This document shows positions 32,941 through 44,892 of a stretch of DNA of 64,000 bases, piece after piece. Position 1 is the stretch's first letter, and every line of letters begins with the position of its first letter. This stretch comes from Mercurialis annua (Eukaryota > Streptophyta > Magnoliopsida > Malpighiales > Euphorbiaceae), in the NCBI RefSeq assembly GCF_937616625.2, contig NC_065575.1, forward strand, positions 9,245,501 to 9,309,500, in the 5' to 3' direction. The position numbers were made by a program, and so were the translations under genes. Below the pieces are notes generated by a model. It saw only the letters and a program-made list of their open reading frames with translations, searched no databases and was not told where the DNA came from.

Positions 32941-33216
32941 CAAAGGTAGATCAAAGGGTCGAGGAGGGTCCGCTGAGCCTCTTCATCGGAGAATTTTTTT
33001 AAAACGACCGATGTGGGGACGATATTATTTTTGTACGGGTGGTTATAGCTGCCCCTACAAATTTTAGGGACGATTTGTTTCTTGTAGGGATGGTCGTAGG
33101 ACCGCCTCTACAATTGTTAATTACTATACTTGAACCTTTTTTTTATGTCATTTGATTATTTTAAATAGCAAAATGTGAAAATTTCGACTTTGGAATCCTG
33201 GTTTTTCCTTTGCCTG
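32941..33216. mobile_element. hAT-type MITE (CAGTGGCGGAACCAG family), decayed copy
   Basis: Internal landmarks of the family are present: GGGTCGAGGAGGGTC near the left end, GGTTATAGCTGCCCCTAC in the middle, and AATTTCGAC...AATCCTGGTTTTTCC near the right end. Both terminal bases have diverged and no duplication is visible. Confidence 0.55.
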
Positions 33217-33229
33217 CAAGCCTGGCGAA

Positions 33230-35346
33230 AAGAAACTGAAAATACCATCGAAGAAAATAATAAAAACTGAGACAATCAAGGAGCAATTTCTGTCAATAAG
33301 CAGCCAACAGAACAGTAAAAACTTCAAAACATTGTCTTATTAGTATTAATTAATATTTGTATTATTCTATATTGTCATTAGTACAAATGTAGAATACACT
33401 TTTGATCTGGCTATGATGCTCTTATATGCTTGTTTCATTATCATGGAAATATATTACGCCTTTATACATAATATAATTTCTCATCGTTTCTACTAAATCA
33501 AACAACACAATTTCAAAAATAAGAAATAAAAAGACTAATATCACCAAATCTTTCATTCTTGTGCCGACTAAACCAAAACGAACCGGTTTAAACTTACAAT
33601 CCAATTGAACCAAAACACAATAAATCTACCTTTGATTTCATAAAGCAAGTCGGGATAAAAATTTCCAAAACATTCAAAAATCCTAATTTTCAAGCCAAAT
33701 TAAACTGCATATCATTTACTTTTCACAACATAAACCAAAATATCATTGATGGAAAGTTAAGAAAAAAATTAAATATGCTTAGAAACAAGTGAGAAGAATA
33801 TGTAATATGAAACAGACAACATGATGAAACTCTAGCAGTAAAGCATTCACCAGCAGCCAGTTTCTGTATTTCAAAAAATCATGCGTAAATGTGGAGAAAT
33901 AAAAAGACCGAAAGAACATTTAACGGCCATATAATGCAATAGGAGCAGCATCAGTAATGATAAAATGAAGCAAAATTTAAAATATACATAAATTTGTTCA
34001 AAATGGTCCTACCATATATGTAAGCACATTAATTGGCAAAAACAAAATGTACATTCCACACTAAACCCAAAAAATAAGAAGGTGCCTAAATATATCATCA
34101 CATTTACCATCTAGTAACATTCAGAATACATGAAAGCTACATCACATACCAGCACATGTGATCAAAAAAGAGACTTTGACGTTTCTAATTAACTAGACAA
34201 AATATTTGTTAAGCAGAAAAAAGTTGCAAACCCCATAACTGTCAAAATAAAGAGCAAGTAAATGCAAGAACTACTCCTAAAATGCTGCAAGTTCCATAGC
34301 CGTTGCGACTTCAAACACTAGCTATAAGATTGGAAAAAGAAAAGGTATTAGCGACTGTATTTTCCATTTTCAAAACATAATGCTTCTTCTTGAGACATCG
34401 TAATAATATCAGCATTGAAGGTAGAATAAACCATCAATTCACCTCTCCGCTTGGCATTAAATATCAAATGAGTCATTTTCAGCAAAAATTGTCAAATGAA
34501 ACACAACTCTGAGTGATCCTTTGTAGCCAAAATACAAAGTTAATGCAGCTCGAAGAAGAGAGTAAATATCAGATGCAGATAAGAACATGTTTAAACTTGA
34601 AGCCCACTGAAGCTGGAAACAAGGTGCAAGACATCACTTACAGAGGAAGTAAGATTTTGAAACATTTTCATGCAAACTGAAATTCAGTTATGCAGAAAAA
34701 GCAATTAGCAAAGCCATTATAAAAGAACAAAGATACGATAGTGACAAAAAAAACCAACAATCAATCCCAAAAATCTGAAACTCACATAACTTAATTTCCT
34801 CAACATTAAACATAGTATTTTTCATTACCGTCTGTAATACACTTTTTTTTAATGCAACTACAAGCTCAAATCTAAGAAATTTGGACCATGTAGGTGATAA
34901 ATAAAATAAGTTTAAACGCCTACCTAATTGAGGTACCATCTGAAATACAAATTGGTCCAATTTTTAACGTTTCAGACTTGTAGCCTTTTCATGGGTTTGA
35001 TGCATTGATGCAGATGCATCCAATTCAAAAATATGAATACGAAGCATGAACACATTTACTTTTCAATAGGTTTTCTCTAAACTATTATATCTAAAATACT
35101 AGTACTCATGGTCTTATGATGTTTATGTTTTATCCACATTTTGAATATTAATCGAAAGGTATCTTTGATCCTAACTGTATCGTCAAATAATCAATTCAAC
35201 TCAAAACACACAATGTTAGGCGAGGCTCTAACAATAATATTATCTCTAGCACACTACCAAACACAAATGCATCGAATCTACCTATAAATGGGCAATGCAT
35301 AATTAATGCATGTTGCATCGTTCACATAAAAAAAACACACTGTACC
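33230..35346. other. Downstream region of the DEG-like gene
   Basis: About 2.1 kb of AT-rich sequence. It may include the 3' untranslated region or further exons of the minus-strand DEG-like gene, but no recognisable coding segment was found. A 90-codon minus-strand frame at 34688-34960 has no known motif. Confidence 0.4.
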
Positions 35347-36102
35347 TTATGGTTTTGGGTCTGTTGCGCTAGAGATTACATTCTTCTTCTCTTCCAGCTC
35401 TTGTACAACTTGCCTTAAAGCACTAACGTGTATACCAATGACAACATCAGATAGACCTATAATCATTCCCACAATCTCCCCCATCAAATTAAATATGGGG
35501 CAACCGTGGCTGCTTCCTGCATGGATAGAGCTATTAATTTGTATTATCGGAAGTAAAGGGTGAATTGGTAATCCGCGATATCCATCCAGTGAGCATAAAT
35601 CTCCCATAACTCTATGCTTCGTTATGCTATCCCATGAATTTGGTACAATATCAGCACAAGTTGTACCATCATCAGGTGGAAGATCTGCATTATGGTAACA
35701 TGGAAAAGCGACCATGCCTCGCAAAAATGACGCAACAAGTTCACCAGCAGCACTTATCATAAACACGGGCTGCCCAGCATATAGCGAACCATCATCAACA
35801 AGTTTTCCAAACGTAGTGTCGCTAATGCCTTTAACCTTTAAAAGCATAACATCCCATTGTGGTTTTTGATATACCAACTCAGCTTCATGAAAAATACCAT
35901 TTTCATCTAATCTACGAGCAGAAATGACAAGTGAGGGCTTACCTTGACATTTTTGAAAAGGCTGAGCACAGGTCATAACGAGGCCAGTACCATCTATGCT
36001 AAAACCAGAACAAAATGCTGTTTCAAGTGTATCAACATATTCCATGAACTCAAATTTCACTATCCATATAATGTGCTTACCAGTAGTATACAACTTATCC
36101 AT
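35347..36102 (-). CDS. DEG/HtrA-like (trypsin-fold) protein without catalytic His
   Basis: 251 codons from the ATG at 36102; longer versions would need a TTG start. The layout matches HtrA/DEG serine proteases. GTGLVMTCAQPF (residues 38-49) stands where the family has a T-x-A-H motif, but residue 47 is Gln. WDVMLLKV supplies the Asp (84), and HAGSSHGCPIFN (194-205) is the nucleophile loop with Ser198 and an extra residue before GCP. NLMGEIVGMIIG follows, and there is no PDZ domain. With His replaced, proteolysis is unlikely; a regulatory or binding role is inferred. No transit peptide is evident at this start, so an upstream exon is possible. Confidence 0.75.
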   Translation of the reverse strand: MDKLYTTGKHIIWIVKFEFMEYVDTLETAFCSGFSIDGTGLVMTCAQPFQKCQGKPSLVISARRLDENGIFHEAELVYQKPQWDVMLLKVKGISDTTFGKLVDDGSLYAGQPVFMISAAGELVASFLRGMVAFPCYHNADLPPDDGTTCADIVPNSWDSITKHRVMGDLCSLDGYRGLPIHPLLPIIQINSSIHAGSSHGCPIFNLMGEIVGMIIGLSDVVIGIHVSALRQVVQELEEKKNVISSATDPKP

Positions 36103-36239
36103 TTGGACTCGCAACTCACAAGGCAACAAACAACGAACAAAGAAGATTCTAGAAAGATTACCGTATCAAATAGGGCTGCAGAGCCAAGGGAAGAAGACGA
36201 CCTAAAAGGCTAAAACGATGCCGTTGCCTCTCTTTTTTT

Positions 36240-37780
36240 GTTAAGAAAAGCCCACCATATGTTTGTTAAAACAAATTCGACCGGGTTGCTGCTCTTTTAT
36301 TTGGGTAAAGCACTATTCCAAGCACACTTGATTATATTTTAAACTAATTCCTTTATATTTTCAATTATTATTTATCATAGTGAGTACATTTTTTTTTTCA
36401 GATTCTTCCACAATTCTATAATCTAATTTTTAAATTATTTATTCTAACTATCTCTAATTTCTTCTCTTTTAACATTAAATAAAAAATTTCAATTGAATAT
36501 TACTAATTCTAATAATATTTTTTTAATCAAATCCCCTCCAATTTTTAAGGAAATTTTTATTTGTGCGATTTATTTATACACCAATTTAACTCTCTATATA
36601 TAATACTTATATTAAATTTATATCTTTAGGCTATTTCAATTGATTTAGCCGTGTAAAATATTAGAATAACAAGTTAACTTAGCTCTAAATCCAGCAAGTC
36701 TAGCAATTTTTACTATTAATTTAATTTTAATTTATTAAAAAAGACAAATTTACTATTAATTTATTAAAAAAATTATAAAAGTTAAATGAACTATATACAT
36801 ATTTACCAGATGTAAGTCAGAGGTTTACTGCAATATAATTAACTATTACTTGTTAAATATCGGTTTACCATTTTATATATATTTTTAAAATATATCAGAC
36901 GTTAAACATATTCAAACACATTCTTGAGCTCAGTTAGAACTTTTATCAAACACCTTATGCTCATTATTTTGGACTTTATACACATTCATAGCATGAAAAA
37001 GATCAAAACTCGTATTTGTCCGCATTTAAAAGAAACAATTAACCTAAAACAACAAATACCCATTAATTATACAATTAAAGAAATAGGGAAAAATCAAGCA
37101 TCACAGTCTTCGTCGGCGTTGGAGTCGTCTTTGCCGGCGTCGTCTTGGTGGATAAATTATACAATTCAAGAAAATAGAAGAAACAGAGGCCACCATATTA
37201 TTGCAAGAAGAAACCGTAAAAAAGAAAGAAAAAAATAAATGTCCAACTCCGATCAACTTCAACCTGTATATATGTAAGAATCGGCGATGCATCATTTTTT
37301 TTAGAATAAATTGACCTACCATAATTTCCTCAAATGCAAATAATAATCAACAAAGGTTCATTTAACCTTTTCAATTTGGAACAAATTTTTTAAAAATAAG
37401 AGTTACTTTAGACAAAAGTATTCGTTTTCGACAAAATTATTGTTAAAAAAATATACTTTAATTTGTTTTATCCCTTCAACTCCAAATAGTTTAATAGTTT
37501 ATTATCACCTCGACTTTATTTGATAAAGGAGTAAAAAATTAACCAAATTATGACTATTTTTGTCTAAAGCCATGAAAAAATAGGGAGGGAGGGAGGAGGG
37601 GGGGGGGGGGCGGCGGCATTGTACCTTTATTAAAATGATGATGATAATAAGGTAAAAGGCATAAAAAAAATTCTCCAAATTTACTCAAAAGTATAAAGCA
37701 GCCCCTTGTTTGACACAAATAAACCTTTACAGTTTTAAAATCGAACAAAAAAAACTCTCCAAGTTTGACTTTGACAAACA
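36240..37780. other. AT-rich intergenic stretch with a G-rich run
   Basis: Mostly AT-rich without a supported gene. At 37583-37614 a GGGAGGGAGGGAGGAGGG-type run followed by a long G tract could form a G-quadruplex on the plus strand. A plus-strand frame at 36993-37238 with TCGTCGGCG-type repeats has no known motif. Confidence 0.5.
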
Positions 37781-37791
37781 GACATTAGATT

Positions 37792-38727
37792 GGTGACGTA
37801 GCACTAGAAAAAAAGTTCAAGAACACCCTTACTTTTTAAAATACTTACCAAATTCATATTTCAATTTTTTTTCTTATTATTTCATCCTCATAAAAGGTTC
37901 AAAAACACCTTTAATTTTTTATACACTTACCAAATTTATACTTATATATATTTTTGTATTATTTCACCCTCTTATTTCTAATTAACTCTAATTATTTTTT
38001 TATTAAAATCAAATAAAAATTGAACCACCGTAATCAGACACTCCCGGAACAAACGACAGCGGGTATACCAAATCAATAATTTTTTTTATTTTCAATTAAA
38101 AAAAATAACAACCTCATTCAATTAAATTTTCAATTAGTAAAACCTAATTAATTATAGTTAATTAACAAAAAATATTAATCATTTTCGGCACCGCCGCCTC
38201 GGACCCCCCGCCGCACTTCGCCACCACCCTCTTCCGCAAATGAGCCGCTCATCTTCCATGGAAGACGAGCGGCTCGTCTTCCAAGGAAGACCAACTACTG
38301 CTGGTCTTCCAATGAAGAAGACATATCTGTCTTCCCCAAAGAAAGACGATTTGTCTTTCTCCATGGAAGACGATGGCGAATAGGGGGTGATAAGTCGGGG
38401 AGGTTGCTGGAAAACAGGTCGGAAAAATATGTTTTTTTTAATTAGTGGAGTCTTCCCCTTTGGAAGACCAGCAGTGGCTGGTCTTCCATGGAAGACGATG
38501 GTAGATAGGGGGCGGTGAGTCGGGGAGGTTACCGGAAACAGGTCGGGAAAATATGTCTATTTTCTTAAATTAGTGGAGAAGAGGGTTTGTTTGAATGTAT
38601 TTTAAGTTAAGGGTATTTTTGAACCTTTTATGAGGGTGAAATAATAATAAAAAATTTGAAATATGAATTTGATAAGTATTTTAAATATTAATATGTTTTG
38701 AACGTTTTTTCCTAGTGTCACGTCACC
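37792..38727. mobile_element. Long inverted-repeat element with palindromic-word centre (copy E3)
   Basis: GGTGACGTAGCACTAG at the left is matched inverted by CTAGTGTCACGTCACC at the right. Pairing continues for about 130 bp (AAAATACTTACCAAATTCATATTTC and its complement; key part CAAATTCATATTTC). The centre (38233-38510) is an array of GGAAGAC/GTCTTCC words. No clear target duplication was found. Confidence 0.75.
38233..38510. repeat. Array of inverted GGAAGACGA / TCGTCTTCC words in E3
   Basis: GAAGACGAGCGGCTCGTCTTC is itself a near-perfect palindrome (key half GAAGACGAGC), followed by repeated GTCTTCCA and TGGAAGAC. The array is built like the centres of E1, E2, E4 and E5. Confidence 0.8.
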
Positions 38728-38948
38728 ATTTAAACCTAAAGTCATGGACGGAGGGGTTTTTTGTTTGATATTAGAGCTGTGAGGATTTATGTGTGCTAAA
38801 AATAAATTAAGGGGGTGGCTTGTATTTTTGGGGAAATTTGGAGGTTTTTGTTTTTGTATCTTTTGCCTAATAATAAATCAGCATTATATCCCATACAAAA
38901 TCAAGAACCGTATCCTTGCTCCACTCTCATCCACTCACTCACTCACTA

Positions 38949-40674
38949 ATGTCTCTCTTCATAGCCTCCGGCCACGGTGGCTGCAATGGCGGAGCAAGAA
39001 TTCCCTCCACCAACCCAACAAAACATCACATGTACACCCACCACCCACAGATATTTTCCCCACGAACACCAAGAAGAGCTATCCATACAATAGTGTCAGC
39101 TAAGAAATTCTCATCCTCTTCAAAAAGTGGCCGGTTTGACAGCAAGAACAAAAAGAGCAGCACCACCACCAAAGACCAGGATGAATACTATAAAATGGAA
39201 GATGTTAATGGTGATTTGATTAGTGACACTGGAATTAGCAGTAGCAGTGTTGTTGTGGAAAATGAATATTATGAAATCTTGTCTAGGCTTCCAAAAGATG
39301 AGACTGAGTTTTGGGAGGGACCTAAGTGGGATGCTTTTGGTTTCTTTCTTCAGTATCTGTGGGCTTTTGGTATTGGTTTTGCGGTAATTTGGTCTTTAAA
39401 CCTTGCTATTCAGTAGAGTTGTGTTTTGTTTTTTGTTTTTTGCTTTTCTTGATTGGTATTTTGTTGTTGATGATTGCTATTTGTAGTGAGAGTTCTGTTT
39501 AAGCTTGTTTTTCTTGATGTTCTTATCTTTAAGTTGTGCTTTTTATGGATTGTTTGTGTTTCTGCTAGTTAAATAAGCTACTTTTCTGATGTAGTTGATG
39601 TTCTTGCTGTCTTTGGTTTTTTGCTTTCCTTGATTATTAAGCTAGGTCGCAATTGATGTGAGTGACGATATTGATGTGAGTGACGATATCGACCGTGACT
39701 CGGTCACTTCATTTGATCAACATAAGTGTCCCGTTTCGGAAACATCTCGGACTCTTGATGTCTGGGATATGGAACTTCAATTTTGATATCGGAAACCTAG
39801 AAATAACATTGTTTTTCCGTGTCTGTATGCAAGTGTCCTGTTTTCTGGCGTGTTTGTATTACCTTGTTATTAAGCTCTTTTTCTTCCTGTTTTGTTTTTG
39901 AAATTTGCTTTTCTTGATTGTTAATTCTTGTTCTTGCTTTTCTTTATTATTGTTTTCAGTTAGATTTCTATTAAAGCTTCTTTTTCTTGATGTTCTTATC
40001 TTTTATCTGTGCTTTTCTGAATGCTTCTGCTAGTTAATGAGCTACTTTTCTTGATGTTCTTATTGTTTGCTTTTCTTGATTGTTAATTCTTCTTTTCTTC
40101 TTTATTGTTATTTCTGCATAATTAATCAACACAATGCAACGGTTGTGTCGCATCATTCATGCAATAAATCAATGACACGTTTGCAATGTTAGGATATTTA
40201 ATGGTAATTATTCAAAATCCCGATACGGCAAACATTTCATGGGCTTGTTGCACGAATGATGTGGTACAACCGTTATGTGAAATAATCACTCATTATTTCT
40301 AGTGAGTTTTGCAATTTAAGCTTCTTTTTCTAGATTGTTACTACTTTGCTAATTACTTTTCTTGATGTTCTTCTTGTTTTTGGTTTTTGGTTTTTGGTTT
40401 TTCTTGATTATATAGTTGGATTTCCTATTAGGCCTCTTTTTCTTGAGGTCCTTATGTTTAATTTCTGCATTTCCTGATTGTGACTTGTTGTTCTTGTTAG
40501 TTAATTGCTTGTGGAATAGCAGTGTCAACATACAACCAAGGAGCAACAGATTTCAAAGAGACTCCTGCTTACAAAGAATCATCTCAAACTCGAGAGATGT
40601 TAGAAGAACCCGATGCTTCTAATTCTGACGTTTTTGAATCAAATCCCACCGAGGTTGCTCCTAGTTTGGATTAG
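38949..40674 (+). CDS. Chloroplast-type single-span membrane protein (two exons)
   Basis: Exon 1 is 38949-39383 and exon 2 is 40501-40674, joined in phase 0 by a 1,117-bp intron (GCG|gtaatt...ttgttag|TTAATT), giving 201 residues. The N-terminal 50 residues are rich in Ser, Thr, His and Arg and nearly free of acidic residues, as in plastid transit peptides. A conserved-looking block starts at EFWEGPKWDAFGFF (about 118), runs into one membrane segment (LQYLWAFGIGFA plus LIACGIAV, spanning the splice) and ends in a polar acidic tail (ATDFKETPAYK ... ESNPTEVAP). I recognise this as a conserved plant plastid membrane protein but cannot name its function. A MITE lies in the intron and element C lies 147 bp past the stop, probably in the 3' untranslated region. 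Confidence 0.88.
40119..40293. mobile_element. MITE of the CACAACCGTTG family, copy 2 (in an intron)
   Basis: ATGCAACGGTTGTGTCGCATCATTCATGCAA on the left (key part CAACGGTTGTG) is paired by TTGCACGAATGATGTGGTACAACCG on the right (key part GGTACAACCG). About 175 bp, in the sense-strand intron of the chloroplast-type gene, near its 3' splice site. Confidence 0.7.
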
Positions 40675-40821
40675 TTTCCCTTTCATAATCGGCATGTGAA
40701 AAGTTTTTCTTTTTGCCATATTTATAGTGAAAATCAAAGTGTTTAAGGTAATACTTCTTTGCTGTAACCTTCTCAAGCATACAGAAAAATATTTCAGTAT
40801 GAAAACTGTTACTAGCGAGCT

Positions 40822-41441
40822 TGTTGTAACATTGATACCGATTGTTGAATCTTTGGTACCAATTGTCGTGACCGGTTCTTGACCGGATTGGTATGCGCAG
40901 CGGAATCGAAACCATTGGTAGGTATTTAATTATGGATTTGATCAATAAACAATAATATAGCAAAATAATAAATAACACAAGAGATTTACGTGGTTCTGCA
41001 TTAAAGCGTACATCCACGGGCGAAAGATTCGAGCCATCCACTAATCATCAAAAGGAGTACAAAATTGGTGGAGAATCACCAAATAGAGAACATCTCTAGT
41101 AAATATGCCCTTAGAAGAAAAACCCACAAAGTGTTTCTCTCTCTACAAGAAGTACCCAAAAGGGTAAGAATTAACTTATATTCCTCACATCACACACACC
41201 CCCTTTTCCCCTTATTCACATCAATGTCTACATTGTGTGTTCGGTTTTTGGTGTCTTCTAAAAGGTGAATAAGGTAGTGTATATATAGTGAATAAATAGT
41301 CTATATGGCATTAGGAATATTAATCCTAATTGGATTTATACTTCCTAATTACTCAATGACAACAAAGTTATCCTTCACCTAAATACTCCACAATAGAGTC
41401 CTAATCCAAATAGGAATTAGAATTCTAGGCATATTCCAACA
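40822..41441 (-). repeat. 3' LTR of element C
   Basis: 620 bp. Its inner side carries the polypurine tract (minus strand AAGGTGGAGAT). Confidence 0.93.
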
Positions 41442-42695
41442 ATCTCCACCTTGACTTGAATTCTCCAATAAACTGTGATTACTGTTGTGCTCCACCTTCT
41501 CCATTTAAGTCCAAACTGAACTTATTCCAAAAGAGGTTCTTTGAGGAGGACCATACAAGTTTCAAGAACGTCTTGAACTTGCTGAAACCAAAAATGACTT
41601 GAAGATTTATTATCTTCGGGTGTATCAATCAAAATTTCACGAAGCTTCGAATTTTGTTGGTCTTAAAACTGATACCAGAAACAAACGTCATTAGTAGCCT
41701 ATAATGATTAAATCAAAAAACAAATGTTGAGGTCGTAGCATATCCCTTAATCTTCATAAGTCGACCAACCCAATGAGCATACATCACAAGTGCAGCATCC
41801 AATCTCACTTCATCGCCAAATAACCCATAAAACTCGTAGTTTTATATATTGAGATACCAGACATGTGCATATAGAAATCATGTTGAACATTCATTATTGC
41901 TCTAACCGTCTCATTATGCATCTTGCCCTTGACTGAACCAATATCCCAAAATTCTGCATGTATTGACCGTTACCCATAACTACACTCCACTATCAACTCA
42001 TTTATAGACGGAAAACCAATCGAAATTGGCACAAATGTGATATGAACAACCTGAACCTGCATAAATTTGGGATAAAAAACAATTATGCTGCAATTTTAAG
42101 CGTAGACTGGTTCTCTAACCTGATTCGCCTGTAATCGCTAGCATTCAGTCCTCATCTAATTATCTCCAAACAAATTGACTTATGAGTGATCCAATAGTGA
42201 CGCCATTCCAAATTACAAACGTTGTAATCCATCTTGTGTATAAGATTGCTACTTATTCAAAACAAAATCTCTTTTGCAATATCATGATTTTATCAAAATC
42301 TGATTATGCCCAAATGAACTCTTCATTCAACAAACTCTTAAAAGCAATTTTTGAATTCAAATCACTAATAGAATTTCATGAGAGTATAAAGAGATTACCC
42401 CAATCATTCATCTTACAAAGGCTCTATAAAATCCTCAAATAGTTGTGTGTTTAGAAAAGTCATACCTTTTTCTTTGTAGTTTAAAGTAGCATATTAATCT
42501 CCATCACAAAAATCTCCTTAAGGATTTTAATACCCAAGTCTGTCTTCAATTGACGACTTTCGGCACTTCCAATTTTGGTGGCTTCTCTATCTCCAAATAA
42601 TCTTCTTTGTGTCAAGTAATTGCGCCTTGCGAAATCCTCCAAATAATACTTTGCCATCATAATCATAATCCAAAATTGAATCTGAAAACCAAATT

Positions 42696-42708
42696 GGCTC
42701 CGATACCA
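42696..42708 (-). other. Primer-binding site of element C
   Basis: Minus-strand TGGTATCGGAGCC, two bases from the LTR, one base off the initiator tRNA-Met complement and common in plant copia elements. Confidence 0.85.
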
Positions 42709-42710
42709 AT

Positions 42711-43330
42711 TGTTGTAACATTGATATCGATTGTTGAATCTTTGGTACCAATTGTCGTGACCGGTTCTTGACCGGATTGGTATGCGCAGCGGAATCGAAA
42801 CCATTGGTAGGTATTTAATTATGGATTTGATCAATAAACAATAATATAGCAAAATAATAAATAACACAAGAGATTTACGTGGTTCTGCATTAAAGCGTAC
42901 ATCCACGGGCGAAAGATTCGAGCCATCCACTAATCATCAAAAGGAGTACAAAATTGGTGGAGAATCACCAAATAGAGAACATCTCTAGTAAATATGCCCT
43001 TAGAAGAAAAACCCACAAAGTGTTTCTCTCTCTACAAGAAGTACCCAAAAGGGTAAGAATTAACTTATATTCCTCACATCACACACACCCCCTTTTCCCC
43101 TTATTCACATCAATGTCTACATTGTGTGTTCGGTTTTTGGTGTCTTCTAAAAGGTGAATAAGGTAGTGTATATATAGTGAATAAATAGTCTATATGGCAT
43201 TAGGAATATTAATCCTAATTGGATTTATACTTCCTAATTACTCAATGACAACAAAGTTATCCTTCACCTAAATACTCCACAATAGAGTCCTAATCCAAAT
43301 AGGAATTAGAATTCTAGGCATATTCCAACA
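42711..43330 (-). repeat. 5' LTR of element C
   Basis: 620 bp, nearly identical to the other LTR. Identical short open frames in both LTRs follow from this. Confidence 0.93.
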
Positions 43331-43615
43331 GAGCTGATTGTTGTTGATTTTCTGATAATTTAGTATAGTTTATCTCAAGCTTACTTGCATTCTTTTACGG
43401 GGTTACGGTTTCAGATGTTATATAGAATTGAAAAATTAATTGTTAGCTAGAAACTGTGAGAATTTTTATAAATTAGCAAAAGGGTATACAAATGATAGTA
43501 GTACAACAGCAAAATACTGCTGTTTTAAATGAATCATAAAGATCCAAGGTGCTAGCTAGACTATTACTACAGAAAAAACCAATAGGCTAAATTAGAATAT
43601 GAAAACTGATGATCT

Positions 43616-44409
43616 TTAGTGAATTGCTTTTGTAAGAAGAATAGCTAACAGAGTCATGGCCAAGAGGTCTTCTGTCTTCAACTTGATAGCGGCGCTCCTG
43701 CCGAGTCCTATTCCCATGACAATAGGTCTTGGTGACACTTGAATCATTGGAGAAGCTGGAAAAAATCCGGTCAGGAAAATCAAATGTAGCAAATTAGATG
43801 AGTAGAAAAAAATCAGAAGAAATTAATTGACAATATGAGGATTTATATGTTCATACCAGCAACAAAAGTAGAGTTGGTGTGTGTGGCATTAGAAGAATGA
43901 TTGCTGGCTCCTCGCGGAACAGGTGGAACTCGAGATGCAGGTGAAGTAGTAGGCACTTGAGGCTGAGTTTGCTCAGGAACCCCTTCAGGAAATTAAACCA
44001 TTTTAAGTCTTTGCATAGCTCTTAATGAGTTATTCTAAGGAAGATTATGTGTATAGATCTTACCTGAACAAGATCTGTCGAGTTGGAGGCGACAAAGAGC
44101 GGGGAGCTGAAGAGCGAGGGTGGTGTTAATTGGGAAGGAACTCAAGGTGGTACCATTGAGCAAGAGACAAACACAGGCAGGTTGCTGCTGGTGGAGTTGC
44201 CTGAGATTGTCGCAGCACATTGACGGCGGTGACGGGGCGAAGCCTTGCACAAACGGAGCACAAGTTGTCAATGGCAGCAGCCTTGGAGTGCAATCAGCTA
44301 TAGTTGGAGTTGGTGGGGTGACTTGTGTGAGGATTTTGGGTGGAAGGGAAATGAAAAGAAGCAGAGCAGCTATGGAAGCAATGGCAAAATTAGGATAAAC
44401 AGAGGCCAT
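43616..44409 (-). CDS. GPI-anchored non-specific lipid-transfer protein (LTPG/xylogen type), three exons
   Basis: Exons 44409-44064, 43982-43857 and 43755-43616 join with GT-AG introns in phases 1 and 1 to give 203 residues. An N-terminal signal peptide (about 1-29) is followed by the eight-cysteine motif: C40, C50, C65-C66, C79-V-C81, C106, C114. A Pro/Ser/Thr-rich linker (VPEQTQPQVPTTSP...) with Asn-X-Ser/Thr sites comes next, and the C-terminus is hydrophobic (DLLAMTLLAILLTKA), as expected for GPI attachment. The family binds lipids outside the plasma membrane and supports cuticle or wall lipid export. The gene is transcribed away from the HMA gene. Confidence 0.92.
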
Positions 44410-44449
44410 AGTTTTGGTTTGATTTGGGCATAGAATAAAACTTAGGGTT

Positions 44450-44892
44450 AAAAAAAGGGATTAAATAAGAGGAAAATGCATTAAGAGCATGAGTTGTTTC
44501 ATGCATGGTGTGTGTTATTCTGCATGCACTACTTGTTCATTCTGTAACTACTTCTACCATATTGACTGTTTTTCTTCTCATGATCTTTAAAACCTATCAC
44601 AAAATCTGCACCATTTTTATTTCTGCAGCAGAATTTTTAAATTAGATACATAATTAGTGTGCTTCTATTTGTATAAATCATATTTATACCACTCACTAAG
44701 GTTGAACTTAAATTCTAATTAGAGTTAATTCCATTTATATCTAGATGAATCTATATAGTAATTAACTTAATGGCTAAAATTACTATTTTACTGAACTGGA
44801 CTCATGACTCATGAGTATAGCTTTATTAAACCATATATGTAACTAGACTAACTTGTACATAGGAATTATTAACTTAGGGACCTGAATTTATT
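44450..44892. other. Upstream region of the LTPG gene
   Basis: Probable promoter of the minus-strand LTPG gene. No distinct TATA box or repeat is called. Confidence 0.4.

Larger units (their letters stand above)
40822..43330 (-). mobile_element. Element C: small non-autonomous copia-type LTR retrotransposon
   Basis: Two 620-bp LTRs (40822-41441 and 42711-43330) start TGTTGTAACA and end ATTCCAACA on the plus strand; the 5-bp duplication GAGCT flanks them (40817-40821, 43331-43335). A PBS next to the right LTR and a PPT next to the left LTR give minus orientation. The 1,269-bp interior has no gag or pol motif. One LTR difference was seen (tgatacc against tgatatc). It lies 147 bp beyond the stop of the chloroplast-type gene. 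Total length 2,509 bp is in the TRIM range, though the LTRs are long for that class. Confidence 0.93.

Noticed and set aside
36103..36129. Longer start for the DEG-like protein
   Set aside because: It would begin with TTG, which is not expected in a plant nuclear gene; the first ATG is at 36102.
40661..41041. Minus-strand frames starting MDGSNLSP in both LTRs of element C
   Set aside because: The same frame is present in both LTRs by duplication; the translation has no Gag or other known motif.
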